64,000 nt of DNA from UBA6522 sp965262365 (GCA_965262365.1 OZ253541.1:4774001-4838000), one strand, 5' to 3'; shown: positions 50,501 to 63,815, counted from the stretch's first letter. Notes: generated by a model from the letters alone, not told the origin. Numbers and translations: made by a program.

Positions 50501-51637
50501 AGGCTGCTCGTCGGCGAGATCGCGGCGGGCGGTCCCGGGAAGCTGGCGGCAGGCAGCAAAATAACCGCAGCCTACCTGAGCGACCTGACCAGGGATCGCT
50601 GGTTTGAAATCCGGGTCAAGGACGATGCGCTCAATTCGCAGCTTGAGAGCTCCGCCGACAGGCTTCGGGCCCAGAGCGAGGAGTTCGACCGGCGGTTCGA
50701 TGAGAAGCACCACAAGATCACCGCCGGCGACGATCTGGCGCCGGGCGTGCTGAAGATGGTGAAGGTCTATCTGGCGGTCAAGCGCCACATCCAGCCGGGC
50801 GACAAGATGGCGGGCCGGCACGGCAACAAGGGCGTGATCTCCACGATTATTCCCGTCGAGGACATGCCCTACATGGAGGATGGAACGGCCGTCGACATTG
50901 TGCTCAACCCGTTGGGTGTGCCGTCGCGGATGAACGTTGGCCAGGTGCTGGAAACGCATCTGGGCTGGGCAGCCAAGGAGTTGGGGCGCAAGATCGGCGA
51001 AATGGTGAATTCGCGTTGCTCCGCGGCCGCCATGCGCCGCTACCTGGACGGCATTTACAACAAGACCGGCGGGCAGAAGGAAAACCTCCGAAGTCTGAAT
51101 GCCGAATCGATCATGGAGCTTGCACGAAACCTGAGCCATGGCGTGCCCATCGCCACGCCGGTATTCGACGGTGCCAACGAGTCGGAGATCAAGCATTTGC
51201 TGGAGATGGCCGAACTGCCGGAGTCCGGTCAGGCGGTCCTCTACGATGGTCGAACGGGCGTGCCGTTCGACCGTCCGGTCACCGTCGGCTACATGTACAT
51301 GCTCAAGCTCAACCACCTGGTTGACGACAAGATGCATGCGCGTTCAACCGGTCCCTACAGTCTGGTGACCCAGCAACCGCTGGGAGGCAAGGCGCAATTC
51401 GGCGGCCAGCGGTTCGGCGAAATGGAGGTGTGGGCGCTGGAAGCCTATGGAGCGTCCTATACGCTCCAGGAAATGCTCACCGTGAAGTCCGACGACGTCC
51501 AGGGCCGCACCAAGATGTACAAGAATATCGTTGACGGAACCCACCAGATGCAGGCGGGCATGCCGGAGTCGTTCAACGTGTTGGTCAAGGAGATTCGCTC
51601 TCTCGGGATCAACATCGACCTTGAAGAGACTCAATGA
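47555..51637 (+). CDS. rpoB: DNA-directed RNA polymerase subunit beta
   Basis: 1360 residues, slightly longer than E. coli (1342). The rifampicin pocket reads SQLSQFMDQQNPLSEVTHKR then RVSALGPGG, the sensitive-type residues at each known position. HYGRVCPIETPEGPNIGLI and MPWNGYNFEDSILISERV follow, and GDKMAGRHGNKGVIS is the active-site segment. It is 140 bp after rplL. Confidence 0.98.
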   Translation: MAYSFTEKKRIRKNFGKLPSVLDVPYLLSIQLDSYRAFLQRDALAEERIDTGLHSAFNSVFPIVSYSGNAALEYISYRLGEPVFDVKECQLRGLTYAAPLRVLVRLVIYDRDAPASKKKIKDIREQEVYLGEMPMMTGHGTFVVNGTERVIVSQLHRSPGVFFDHDKGKTHSSGKLLFSARVIPYRGSWLDFEFDAKDCVFVRIDRRRKLPVTILLRALDFSNEQMLKIFFDINEFTLTSSGIRLKLVVERLRGETASFDIKVGDKTVVEKDRRITVRHVRELAKAGVKHLEVPPEYLDGRILAHDIVDEETGELLARANDELDSVAIASLIEKGVKKIGTLYVNDLDRGAFISNTVRIDATQSRLEALVEIYRMMRPGEPPTKEAAENLFQNLFFNPERYDLSAVGRMKFNRRVGRESAAGDGVLSNDDIIEVLRTLIDIRNGNGTVDDIDHLGNRRVRSVGEMAENAFRIGLVRVERAVKERLTLAESEGLMPKEMINAKPVSAAVKEFFGSSQLSQFMDQQNPLSEVTHKRRVSALGPGGLTRERAGFEVRDVHPTHYGRVCPIETPEGPNIGLINSLAVYARTNEYGFLETPYRRAANGRVSNDIEYLSAIEEGQYVIAQANSNLTSRGQFVDDLVSCRFKNEFTLFPPQQVDYMDVSPKQIVSVAASLIPFLEHDDANRALMGSNMQRQAVPTLRTETPLVGTGMERAVAVDSGVTVIANRGGTVDSVDASRIVVRVNDSETSAGEAGVDIYNLTKYTRSNQNTCINQRPLVKAGNVIERSDVLADGPSTSLGELALGQNLLVAFMPWNGYNFEDSILISERVVEEDRFTTIHIEELTCVARDTKLGPEEVTGDIPNVGDAALTKLDESGIAFIGAEVQAGDILVGKVTPKGETQLTPEEKLLRAIFGEKASDVKDTSLRVPPGMDGTVIDVRVFTRDGVEKDSRALAIERQELEAVRKDLDDQRRILEEDIFQRVERLLVGEIAAGGPGKLAAGSKITAAYLSDLTRDRWFEIRVKDDALNSQLESSADRLRAQSEEFDRRFDEKHHKITAGDDLAPGVLKMVKVYLAVKRHIQPGDKMAGRHGNKGVISTIIPVEDMPYMEDGTAVDIVLNPLGVPSRMNVGQVLETHLGWAAKELGRKIGEMVNSRCSAAAMRRYLDGIYNKTGGQKENLRSLNAESIMELARNLSHGVPIATPVFDGANESEIKHLLEMAELPESGQAVLYDGRTGVPFDRPVTVGYMYMLKLNHLVDDKMHARSTGPYSLVTQQPLGGKAQFGGQRFGEMEVWALEAYGASYTLQEMLTVKSDDVQGRTKMYKNIVDGTHQMQAGMPESFNVLVKEIRSLGINIDLEETQ

Positions 51638-51679
51638 ACAGGCGCACGCAGCCGCCCAATCGGCAATAGGTACAGTCAT

Positions 51680-55939
<4,260 letters not shown>

Positions 55940-55956
55940 CGGCTCGGAATTTTCGG

Positions 55957-55986
55957 TTGACAGGCCAACTCGCTCGACCCTAGAAT
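55957..55986 (+). promoter_or_regulatory. Sigma70 promoter upstream of rpsL (str operon)
   Basis: TTGACA at 55957-55962, an 18-nt spacer, and TAGAAT at 55981-55986. It gives the str operon its own strong promoter after rpoC, with a leader of roughly 125 nt. Confidence 0.8.
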
Positions 55987-56035
55987 CTCTCGCGGTTTGA
56001 AGGTCGGTCAGCATCGGCCGAAACAAATTGCAGGC

Positions 56036-56100
56036 CCCGGGACATATCCCGGGCGTAGACAGCGTGGCCCGGCTGCCGCACAACCGGCAGTGGGCCCGAT
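56036..56100 (+). promoter_or_regulatory. Structured leader of the str operon
   Basis: Two hairpins precede rpsL: CCCGGG-ACATAT-CCCGGG (about 56037-56054) and GCTGCCG-CACAA-CCGGCAG nested between GGCCC and GGGCCC (about 56064-56098), then ATTTATTTG. The second is terminator-like, so attenuation in the leader is possible. Confidence 0.55.
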
Positions 56101-56117
56101 TTATTTGTGTGTAACGG

Positions 56118-56492
56118 ATGTCAACGACGAACCAACTGGTCAGAAAGCCTCGCTCGGTGAAGCGGGCCAAGAGCAAAGTTCCGGCGCTCGGTGCCTCGCC
56201 CCAGCGGCGCGGCGTCTGTACGCGCGTGTATACCACGACGCCGAAAAAACCCAATTCGGCCATGCGCAAGGTGGCCCGGGTGCGGTTGACCAACGGCTTC
56301 GAGGTGACCAGCTATATCGGCGGCGAGGGTCACAACCTCCAGGAGCACTCGGTGGTGCTCATTCGTGGCGGACGGGTCAAGGACCTGCCGGGCGTGCGCT
56401 ACCACGTCGTTCGCGGCACGCTGGATTGCGCCGGTGTCGGCGACCGACGCCAGGGCCGGTCAAAGTACGGCGCCAAGCGCCCGAAGAACTAA
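56118..56492 (+). CDS. rpsL: 30S ribosomal protein S12
   Basis: 124 residues. TPKKPNSAMRKVARVRLTNG and RGGRVKDLPGVRYHVVRG retain the wild-type lysines where streptomycin resistance arises. It sits in the decoding centre. Confidence 0.98.
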   Translation: MSTTNQLVRKPRSVKRAKSKVPALGASPQRRGVCTRVYTTTPKKPNSAMRKVARVRLTNGFEVTSYIGGEGHNLQEHSVVLIRGGRVKDLPGVRYHVVRGTLDCAGVGDRRQGRSKYGAKRPKN

Positions 56493-56510
56493 CGACGGCG
56501 GACGTTTGAC

Positions 56511-56990
56511 ATGTCGCGAAGAAGCAGAGCCCCCCGCCGAGCCGTGCTGCCGGATCCCAAGTACGGCGATCGGATGCTGGCGAAGTTCATCAACATGGTC
56601 ATGCTCAGCGGCAAGAAGTCCGTGGCCGAGCGCATCGTCTATGGCGCCCTGAACCGAATCTCCTCCCGATCCGGCCAGGACGAGCAGAAATCGCTGGAAC
56701 TTCTCGCGCAGGCGCTGGACAACATCAAGCCGGTGGTCGAAGTGAAGTCCAGACGCGTGGGTGGGGCAACCTATCAGGTCCCCGTGGAAGTCCGCGCAAC
56801 CCGACGGGAGACGCTGGCCATGCGCTGGGCCATCGACGCGGCCCGCAAGCGCTCGGAAAAAACCATGGCGCTGCGTCTCGCCCACGAGCTTCTGGATGCG
56901 GCGGAGAACCGCGGCTCCGCGGTGAAGAGACGCGAGGATACTCACCGCATGGCCGAAGCCAACAAGGCGTTCGCCCACTACCGGTGGTAG
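56511..56990 (+). CDS. rpsG: 30S ribosomal protein S7
   Basis: 159 residues starting MSRRSRAPRRAVLPDPKYG. LDNIKPVVEVKSRRVGGATY and RRETLAMRWAIDAARKRS are family landmarks. It nucleates the 30S head and in E. coli represses this operon. Confidence 0.98.
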   Translation: MSRRSRAPRRAVLPDPKYGDRMLAKFINMVMLSGKKSVAERIVYGALNRISSRSGQDEQKSLELLAQALDNIKPVVEVKSRRVGGATYQVPVEVRATRRETLAMRWAIDAARKRSEKTMALRLAHELLDAAENRGSAVKRREDTHRMAEANKAFAHYRW

Positions 56991-57012
56991 TCGATGGATT
57001 GGAGTCCAGGCA

Positions 57013-59109
57013 ATGTCACGGCAGACCCCCATCGAGCGTTATCGCAATATCGGCATCATGGCTCACATCGATGCCGGCAAGACCACCACGACTGAGCGCA
57101 TCCTCTTCTACACCGGCGTTTCCCACAAGATGGGCGAGGTCCACGATGGCGCGGCCGTCATGGACTGGATGGTGCAGGAGCAGGAGCGCGGCATCACCAT
57201 CACGTCCGCTGCAACCACGACATTCTGGCGGGGGATGGACCAACAGTTCCCCGAATACCGCATCAACATCATCGACACGCCCGGTCACGTGGACTTCACC
57301 ATCGAAGTCGAGCGCAGCCTGCGCGTGCTGGACGGGGCGGTCGCGGTCTTCTGCTCGGTGGGGGGCGTAGAGCCGCAGTCCGAGACAGTCTGGCGCCAAG
57401 CCAACAACTATGGCGTTCCGCGGCTCGCCTTCATCAACAAGATGGACCGAACGGGCGCGGATTTCTTCCGGGTGGTTCGCCAGATCAGGGAGCGGCTCAA
57501 CGGCAATCCCGTTCCACTGCAGATTCCCATCGGTGCCGAGGACTCGTTCTGCGGCGTCGTCGACCTGGTACGAATGAGGGCCGTATCGTGGGACGACTCC
57601 ACTCAGGGTATGCGTTATGTCGAGCAGGCGGTTCCGCAGACGCTTCTCCCGATGGCTCAGGAATGGCGCGAAAAACTCGTGGAGGCCGCGGCGGAAGGCG
57701 ATGAGGCGCTGCTGGACAAGTACCTCAACAATGGCGATCTGTCTGCTGCGGAGATCAAGAAGGGCCTGAGAGCCCGCTGCCTGGAGGGCGAGGTGGTGCC
57801 GGTACTGTGTGGTTCGGCGTTCAAGAACAAGGGCGTTCAGGCGGTGCTTGACGCGGTGATCGAGTACCTTCCCTCCCCGGGCGAGCGGCCGGCCATCAAG
57901 GGGATCCTGGAAAACAACTTGGAGGCCGAGTGCGAGTCTTCGGATGACGCGCCGTTCGCTGCGCTGGCGTTCAAGATCGCTACCGATCCCTTCGTGGGCA
58001 ACCTGACATTTTTCCGCGTTTACTCCGGCGTGCTGAAATCCGGGGATACGATCATCAACACGGTCCGGTCCAGGCGCGAGCGCATCGGGCGCATCCTGCA
58101 GATGCACGCCAACGAACGTGAAGAAGTCACCGAAGTGCGGGCGGGCGATATCGCCGCGGCGGTGGGTTTGAAGGATGTCACCACGGGCGACAGCCTGACG
58201 GCGCCGGGGCGGCGCATCATCCTTGAGCGGATGGAGATTCCCGAGCCGGTCATTTCCGTTGCGGTAGAACCCAGGACCAAGGCCGATCAGGACAGACTCG
58301 GCATGGCCCTTTCCAAACTCGCCCGGGAGGATCCGTCGTTTCGAATCCATACGGACGAGGAGTCGGCGCAGACGATCATTTCCGGAATGGGCGAACTCCA
58401 CCTCGAGATCATCGTCGACCGGCTCAAGCGGGAGTTCAGGGTGGAAGCCAGTGTCGGGCGGCCCCAGGTGGCCTACCGCGAGACGATCAGTCGTTTGGTT
58501 GAGCAGGAGGGCAAGTTCGTTCGCCAGACGGGCGGCCGCGGTCAATACGGTCACGTGTTCGTGCGAATCGAGCCGCAGGAGCCGGGTTCCGGCTACGAGT
58601 TCGTTAACGCCATCGTCGGCGGTGCCGTTCCGAGGGAGTTCATTTCGGCCGTGGACCGGGGCGTCCAGGAGCAGATGAGCAGCGGGGTCATCGCCGGCTA
58701 TCCGGTGGTGGATTGCAAGGTGACGCTGTTCGATGGCTCCTATCACGACGTGGATTCCAGCGAAGTCGCTTTCCGCATCGCGGGCTCCCTGGCCTTCAGG
58801 GAAGGCGCGGCGAAAGCCGGTCCGGTGGTTCTGGAACCCGTCATGAAGGTCGAGGTGGTCAGTCCACTGAACTACATGGGCGATGTCAACGGCGACCTGA
58901 GCCGGCGTCGGGGCGTGCTACAGGGGCTCGAGGACTCGCCCATGGGCAAGGTCATCCGGGCCCGGGTACCGCTGGCGGAGATGTTCGGATATGCCACGGA
59001 CCTGCGCTCAATGAGCCAGGGAAGGGCGAGCTACACAATGGAATTCGACCGTTACGCCAGGGTTCCCCGGGGCGTGGCGAAAGACATCATCAATGCGAGG
59101 GGCGGCTGA
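57013..59109 (+). CDS. fusA: Elongation factor G
   Basis: 698 residues. G1 AHIDAGKTTTTERIL, G2 RGITITSAATTTFW, G3 DTPGHVDFTIEVERSLR, G4 NKMDRTGADF. Domain IV includes GGRGQYGHVFVRIEPQEPG. It drives translocation. It lies 22 bp after rpsG and 30 bp before tufA. Confidence 0.98.
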   Translation: MSRQTPIERYRNIGIMAHIDAGKTTTTERILFYTGVSHKMGEVHDGAAVMDWMVQEQERGITITSAATTTFWRGMDQQFPEYRINIIDTPGHVDFTIEVERSLRVLDGAVAVFCSVGGVEPQSETVWRQANNYGVPRLAFINKMDRTGADFFRVVRQIRERLNGNPVPLQIPIGAEDSFCGVVDLVRMRAVSWDDSTQGMRYVEQAVPQTLLPMAQEWREKLVEAAAEGDEALLDKYLNNGDLSAAEIKKGLRARCLEGEVVPVLCGSAFKNKGVQAVLDAVIEYLPSPGERPAIKGILENNLEAECESSDDAPFAALAFKIATDPFVGNLTFFRVYSGVLKSGDTIINTVRSRRERIGRILQMHANEREEVTEVRAGDIAAAVGLKDVTTGDSLTAPGRRIILERMEIPEPVISVAVEPRTKADQDRLGMALSKLAREDPSFRIHTDEESAQTIISGMGELHLEIIVDRLKREFRVEASVGRPQVAYRETISRLVEQEGKFVRQTGGRGQYGHVFVRIEPQEPGSGYEFVNAIVGGAVPREFISAVDRGVQEQMSSGVIAGYPVVDCKVTLFDGSYHDVDSSEVAFRIAGSLAFREGAAKAGPVVLEPVMKVEVVSPLNYMGDVNGDLSRRRGVLQGLEDSPMGKVIRARVPLAEMFGYATDLRSMSQGRASYTMEFDRYARVPRGVAKDIINARGG

Positions 59110-59139
59110 TACGCCCTGCAATCCAAGAGGTAATCGATC

Positions 59140-60330
59140 GTGGCGAAGAAGAAGTTTGAGCGGACGAAGCCGCATGTGAATGTTGGGACGATTGGGCATG
59201 TGGATCATGGCAAGACGACGCTGACGGCGGCGTTGACGAAGGTGATGGCGTCGCGTCACGGGGGCGAGACGATCAGTTTCGACGAGATTGACAACGCGCC
59301 GGAGGAGCGCGAGCGCGGGATCACGATTGCGACGGCGCACGTGGAGTACGAGAGCGAGCCTCGTCATTACGCGCACGTGGACTGTCCGGGGCATGCCGAT
59401 TACGTGAAGAACATGATCACCGGTGCGGCGCAGATGGACGGTGCGATTCTGGTGGTCTCGGCGGCGGACGGACCGATGCCGCAGACGCGCGAGCATATTT
59501 TGTTGGCGCGCCAGGTGGGTGTGCCGTACATCGTGGTTTACCTGAACAAGGCGGACATGGTGGACGACGAGGAGTTGTTGGAGTTGGTGGAGCTGGAGGT
59601 ACGGGATCTGTTGTCCATGTACGAGTTTCCGGGCGACGACACCCCGATCATCACCGGCAGTGCGTTGCAGGCGCTGGAGGGGGACGAATCGGCGCTGGGG
59701 ATTGGCAGTGTGGATGCCCTGGTGCAGGCGCTGGACGAGTACATTCCGATACCGGAGCGAGCGATCGACGGGGATTTCCTGATGCCGGTGGAGGATGTGT
59801 TTTCGATATCCGGACGGGGCACGGTGGTGACCGGTCGGATAGAGCGCGGCGTGGTGAAGGTGGGGGACGAGGTAGAGATTGTCGGGATCCGTGAGACGAG
59901 CAAGAGCACGTGCACGGGAGTTGAGATGTTTCGCAAGTTGCTGGACGAGGGACAGGCGGGCGACAACGTGGGGGTGTTGTTGCGCGGTGTGAAGCGAGAC
60001 GAGGTGCAGCGCGGTCAGGTGTTGTCCAAGCCGCGCTCGATCACGCCGCACACGGATTTTGAGGCCGAGGTGTATATCCTGACGAAGGAGGAGGGTGGGC
60101 GACACACGCCTTTTTTCAAGGGGTATCGGCCGCAGTTTTATTTTCGCACCACGGACGTGACCGGTGCGGTGCAGTTGCCGGAGATGACCGAGATGGTGAT
60201 GCCGGGCGACAACGTGCAGATGCGGGTGCAATTGATCGATCCGATCGCGATGGAGGACGGGTTGCGGTTTGCGATCCGGGAAGGGGGTCGCACGGTGGGT
60301 GCCGGCGTGGTCGCCAAGATCCACGAATAA
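59140..60330 (+). CDS. tufA: Elongation factor Tu (str-operon copy)
   Basis: 396 residues, the same protein as the copy at 42922. It starts with GTG instead of ATG and ends TAA instead of TAG, with GCC for GCG in the last Val-Ala-Lys; the first 11 bases after the stop (GCACCGACGCG) are also shared. It is the fourth gene of rpsL-rpsG-fusA-tufA. The near-total nucleotide match points to gene conversion. Confidence 0.98.
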   Translation: MAKKKFERTKPHVNVGTIGHVDHGKTTLTAALTKVMASRHGGETISFDEIDNAPEERERGITIATAHVEYESEPRHYAHVDCPGHADYVKNMITGAAQMDGAILVVSAADGPMPQTREHILLARQVGVPYIVVYLNKADMVDDEELLELVELEVRDLLSMYEFPGDDTPIITGSALQALEGDESALGIGSVDALVQALDEYIPIPERAIDGDFLMPVEDVFSISGRGTVVTGRIERGVVKVGDEVEIVGIRETSKSTCTGVEMFRKLLDEGQAGDNVGVLLRGVKRDEVQRGQVLSKPRSITPHTDFEAEVYILTKEEGGRHTPFFKGYRPQFYFRTTDVTGAVQLPEMTEMVMPGDNVQMRVQLIDPIAMEDGLRFAIREGGRTVGAGVVAKIHE

Positions 60331-60410
60331 GCACCGACGCGTAACGCGCAAACACACACACCCCAACGTCAGTATCGTCGCACGAGGCTAGGGCATAGAA
60401 GGGAAAACCG

Positions 60411-60725
60411 ATGGCTACCAATCAGAATATTCGCATCCGCCTGAAGGCGTTCGATCACAAGCTGATCGACCGATCCGCGCGGGAAATCGTTGAGACGGCG
60501 AAGCGCACCGGCGCGACGGTGAAGGGTCCGATACCGCTGCCGACCAAGATCGAGCGCTACACGGTGCTCATCTCGCCGCATGTGAACAAGAACGCGCGGG
60601 ATCAATACGAGTTGCCGACGCACAAGCGGTTGATGGATATCGTCGATCCCACCGACAAGACGGTGGATGCGTTGATGAAGCTCGAATTGCCCGCCGGTGT
60701 GGACGTGCAGATTCGATTGCACTAG
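60411..60725 (+). CDS. rpsJ: 30S ribosomal protein S10 (NusE)
   Basis: 104 residues. IRIRLKAFDHKLIDRSAREI and PLPTKIERYTVLISPHVNK are typical. It is a 30S head protein and a NusB partner in antitermination. It follows tufA by 80 bp, joining the str and S10 operons. Confidence 0.97.
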   Translation: MATNQNIRIRLKAFDHKLIDRSAREIVETAKRTGATVKGPIPLPTKIERYTVLISPHVNKNARDQYELPTHKRLMDIVDPTDKTVDALMKLELPAGVDVQIRLH

Positions 60726-61068
60726 GAACTGTTGACGCAACCTCGAGTCGCTTTCATCGGCTCTGGCGCGCGGCGGTCGGAAAAGCAAAATTTGACGTTG
60801 AGTTTTGGGGACAGACTATCCTATAATGCGGGGTTGCTCCCGGTCACGGCGGGCGCGGTTGAGCGAGAAGCCAGCGAGCGCGCTGTCGGGCCGTTTTAGG
60901 CAAATGGGGTTCGCCGGCGGGCTCATCCGCCACGATTGATCAACAAAATTCAGAGATTGCGGCGGCTTTGAACCGCGGCAACTCGTGGTTGCCAGCGCCG
61001 CTGGACAGGCGCTGGCTGAAGCGCCGCACCGACAACGGTTCGTACGGCGCGGATAGAGGACAGTAACG
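60726..61068 (+). promoter_or_regulatory. 343-bp leader between rpsJ and rplC
   Basis: No gene is present. A promoter (TTGAGT 60798-60803, 18-nt spacer, TATAAT 60822-60827) heads a leader of about 235 nt to rplC. Its 3' part holds a perfect 9-bp hairpin, GCCAGCGCC (60991-60999) with GGCGCTGGC (61008-61016), and other GC-rich pairings around GCGGCGGC/CCGCGGC. In E. coli the S10 operon leader, where L4 represses transcription and translation, lies upstream of rpsJ; here a comparable gap lies after rpsJ. Confidence 0.7.
60798..60827 (+). promoter_or_regulatory. Promoter for rplC and the downstream ribosomal genes
   Basis: TTGAGT and TATAAT with 18 bp between. The -10 is a perfect consensus. An alternative TTGACG at 60793-60798 is too far (23 bp). 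Confidence 0.75.
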
Positions 61069-61728
61069 ATGCCAATCGGTTTGGTGGGCCGCAAATGCGG
61101 TATGACGCGCGTCTTTACGGAGGACGGTGAATCCATCCCGGTCACCGTCATCGAGGCTGCGCCCAACCGGGTGACGCGGCTGAAAGAGTCCGACCGTAAC
61201 GGTTACCGGGCTGTTCAAGTCACCGCCGGCAGCGTATCGCCGACACGCATCCCAAAACCCCAGCTCGGACATTTCCAGAGCGCCAGCGTCGAGCCGGGAG
61301 AAGGCCTGTGGGAATTTCGCCTGGACGATGGCGAAGGCGGGGATCTGGCCGCCGGCTCCGAATTGGGTGTGGACGTATTTAACGCCGGACAGCGTGTGGA
61401 TGTCGTGGGAACATCCAAGGGCAAGGGGTTTGCGGGCACCGTCAAGCGGCACAATTTCCATATGCAGGACGCCACTCACGGCAACTCGCTTGCACACAGG
61501 GCGCCCGGCTCCATCGGCCAGAACCAGACCCCGGGCCGCGTGTTCAAGGGCAAGAAGATGGCCGGGCAGATGGGCAACGTCCGTCGAACCGTATCCAATG
61601 CCGAAGTTGTCAGGGTCGATCCCGAACGCAACCTGCTGTTGGTCAGAGGTGGCGTGCCCGGTGCCGCAGGCGGGCGCGTGATCATTAGCCCCGCCGTCAA
61701 GGCGCCTGCTTCCGGAGCAGCCCAATGA
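61069..61728 (+). CDS. rplC: 50S ribosomal protein L3
   Basis: 219 residues. MPIGLVGRKCGMTRVFTEDG begins the protein. GKGFAGTVKRHNF and HRAPGSIGQNQTPGRVFKG lie at the peptidyl transferase centre; the Gln in the latter is the one methylated by PrmB in relatives. Stop overlaps rplD (ATGA). Confidence 0.97.
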   Translation: MPIGLVGRKCGMTRVFTEDGESIPVTVIEAAPNRVTRLKESDRNGYRAVQVTAGSVSPTRIPKPQLGHFQSASVEPGEGLWEFRLDDGEGGDLAAGSELGVDVFNAGQRVDVVGTSKGKGFAGTVKRHNFHMQDATHGNSLAHRAPGSIGQNQTPGRVFKGKKMAGQMGNVRRTVSNAEVVRVDPERNLLLVRGGVPGAAGGRVIISPAVKAPASGAAQ

Positions 61729-62327
61729 AGCTTGAGCTAACTGGCGGCGGCAGCGTGGAGCTTGCCGATTTCGCGTTCGCGGCGCAGTTCAACGGACCGC
61801 TTGTGCATCAGGTTGTCACCGCTTACCAGGCCGGTGCGCGAGGCGGCACCAAGGCTCAGAAGAACCGCGCGCAGGTTCGCGGCGGCGGCGCCAAGCCGTG
61901 GCGGCAGAAGGGAACGGGACGGGCCCGGGCAGGCACGATACGCAGCCCGATCCATGTCGGCGGCGGGCGGACATTCGCGGCTCGACCGAGGTCATTCGCC
62001 CACAAGGTCAACCGCAAGATGTACCGGGGCGCCTTCAGGTGCGTGCTGTCGGAATTGATCCGCGAGGATCGGCTGGTGGTTCTGGAGGAGTTTGCGGTCA
62101 GCGAGCCAAAGACCAGGGAATTGGTCGCCAGGCTCGAGGGACTGGATCTTCACGATGTCCTGATCGTCGTGGAGAGCATCGACCGGAACCTGGGTCTGGC
62201 GGCGAGAAACCTGCCCTGGGTTGATGTGCGGGAGGCTCGTACCGTGGATCCGGTCAGCCTGATCTCCCATGACAGCGTCGTGCTGACCGTGGCCGCGGCC
62301 AGGACGCTCGAGTCCAGGCTCGCCTGA
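61725..62327 (+). CDS. rplD: 50S ribosomal protein L4
   Basis: 200 residues. The exit-tunnel loop includes AGARGGTKAQKNRAQVRGGG and KPWRQKGTGRARAGTIRSP. In E. coli L4 also represses its own operon by binding the leader. Confidence 0.97.
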   Translation: MKLELTGGGSVELADFAFAAQFNGPLVHQVVTAYQAGARGGTKAQKNRAQVRGGGAKPWRQKGTGRARAGTIRSPIHVGGGRTFAARPRSFAHKVNRKMYRGAFRCVLSELIREDRLVVLEEFAVSEPKTRELVARLEGLDLHDVLIVVESIDRNLGLAARNLPWVDVREARTVDPVSLISHDSVVLTVAAARTLESRLA

Positions 62328-62353
62328 CCGGGGCTCGGGGAGGGATTTCGGAC

Positions 62354-62665
62354 ATGCAGGCCAGCGCGTTATTCCAGGAGCGGTTGATGACAGTGATCGT
62401 CGGCCCGCATATATCGGAAAAGTCCACCAACATGGCGGACGCCAACCGTCAGGTGGTCTTCAAGGTGCGCCCCGATGCGACCCGCAAGGAGATTCGCCAG
62501 GCCGTGGAACTGTTGTTCGACGTCAAGGTGGGCCGGGTGACCGTGGTCAACGTACCCGGAAAGGCCAAACGGCGAGGGCCGTCCAGGGGACGGCGGGCCG
62601 ACTGGAAGAAGGCCTACGTGCGTCTCGCGCCCGGGCACGACATCGATTTCATGGGCGTGGAGTAG
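62354..62665 (+). CDS. rplW: 50S ribosomal protein L23
   Basis: 103 residues. VGPHISEKSTNMADANRQVV and KEIRQAVELLFDVKVGRVTV are conserved. It lies at the tunnel exit and docks trigger factor and SRP. Confidence 0.96.
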   Translation: MQASALFQERLMTVIVGPHISEKSTNMADANRQVVFKVRPDATRKEIRQAVELLFDVKVGRVTVVNVPGKAKRRGPSRGRRADWKKAYVRLAPGHDIDFMGVE

Positions 62666-62679
62666 CGGAGGAATTCGGC

Positions 62680-63510
62680 ATGGCGGTACGCAGAGCCAAT
62701 CCAACCTCGCCGGGTCGACGGTTCGTCGTGCGCTCCGTGCGCAACGACCTGCACAAGGGCGATCCCTACGCGCCCCTGCTGCGGCCGAAATCCAATACCG
62801 GCGGCCGCAACAACAAGGGCCGCATCACCACGCGGCACCGCGGGGGCGGCCACAAGCGCCACTACCGTGTGGTGGATTTCAGGCGAAACAAGGATAGCGT
62901 TCCCGGCTGCGTGGAACGGATCGAATACGACCCGAATCGAAGCGCTTACCTGGCGTTGGTTCTCTACCGGGACGGTGAGCGGCGGTACATTCTGGCGCCC
63001 AGGCGGTGTCAGGCCGGCGATCCGATCCAGTCAGGTTCCGACGCGCCGATCAAGCCCGGAAACGCGCTGCCGCTGAAGAGCATCCCGGTGGGCACGCAGG
63101 TGCACTGCGTGGAAATGAAGGCCGGAAAGGGCGGCCAGATCGCCCGCAGCGCCGGCGCTTCGGTGCAGATCATTGCCCGCGAAGGCCGCTATGCGACCCT
63201 GAGACTGCGCTCCGGCGAGATTCGCAGGGTCCATGTGGACTGCCGTGCCACCATCGGCGAGGTGGGCAACTACGAGCACAATCTGAGCAAGCTGGGCAAG
63301 GCCGGCGCGAAACGATGGCGTGGGGTCCGGCCTACGGTCAGGGGCGTCGTCATGAATCCGGTCGACCACCCGCACGGCGGCGGCGAGGGGCGGACCTCCG
63401 GCGGCCGGCACCCGGTCACGCCATGGGGTGTGCCTACCAAGGGTTACAAGACACGCAACAACAAGCGAACCGACGACATGATCGTGCGGCGGCGCAAGCG
63501 AAGGAAATAA
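62680..63510 (+). CDS. rplB: 50S ribosomal protein L2
   Basis: 276 residues. GGRNNKGRITTRHRGGGHKR and the peptidyl-transferase segment VMNPVDHPHGGGEG, with the conserved His residues, are present. Confidence 0.98.
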   Translation: MAVRRANPTSPGRRFVVRSVRNDLHKGDPYAPLLRPKSNTGGRNNKGRITTRHRGGGHKRHYRVVDFRRNKDSVPGCVERIEYDPNRSAYLALVLYRDGERRYILAPRRCQAGDPIQSGSDAPIKPGNALPLKSIPVGTQVHCVEMKAGKGGQIARSAGASVQIIAREGRYATLRLRSGEIRRVHVDCRATIGEVGNYEHNLSKLGKAGAKRWRGVRPTVRGVVMNPVDHPHGGGEGRTSGGRHPVTPWGVPTKGYKTRNNKRTDDMIVRRRKRRK

Positions 63511-63530
63511 GCGAGGTCCGGTAGTCGATC

Positions 63531-63803
63531 ATGCCCCGTTCAATCAAGAAAGGCCCGTTCGTGGACACTCACCTTCTCAGGAAGGTAGAGGAAGCGGCGA
63601 GGACCAACAGCCGCCGGCCGGTCAGGACATGGTCGCGCCGTTCCATGGTCATTCCGGACATGGTGGGGCTGACCATCGCTGTACACAACGGCCGCGTGCA
63701 CGTGCCTGTGTTGATTTCGGAGAACATGGTCGGGCACAAGCTCGGCGAGTTCGCCATCACCCGCACATTCAAGGGCCACTCGGGCGACCGCAAGTCCAGG
63801 TAA
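63531..63803 (+). CDS. rpsS: 30S ribosomal protein S19
   Basis: 90 residues. MPRSIKKGPFVDTHLLRKVE begins the protein; TWSRRSMVIPDMVGLTIAVH and GHKLGEFAITRTFKGH follow. It contacts the A-site side of the 30S head. Confidence 0.98.
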   Translation: MPRSIKKGPFVDTHLLRKVEEAARTNSRRPVRTWSRRSMVIPDMVGLTIAVHNGRVHVPVLISENMVGHKLGEFAITRTFKGHSGDRKSR

Positions 63804-63815
63804 GAGCAGAGATCC

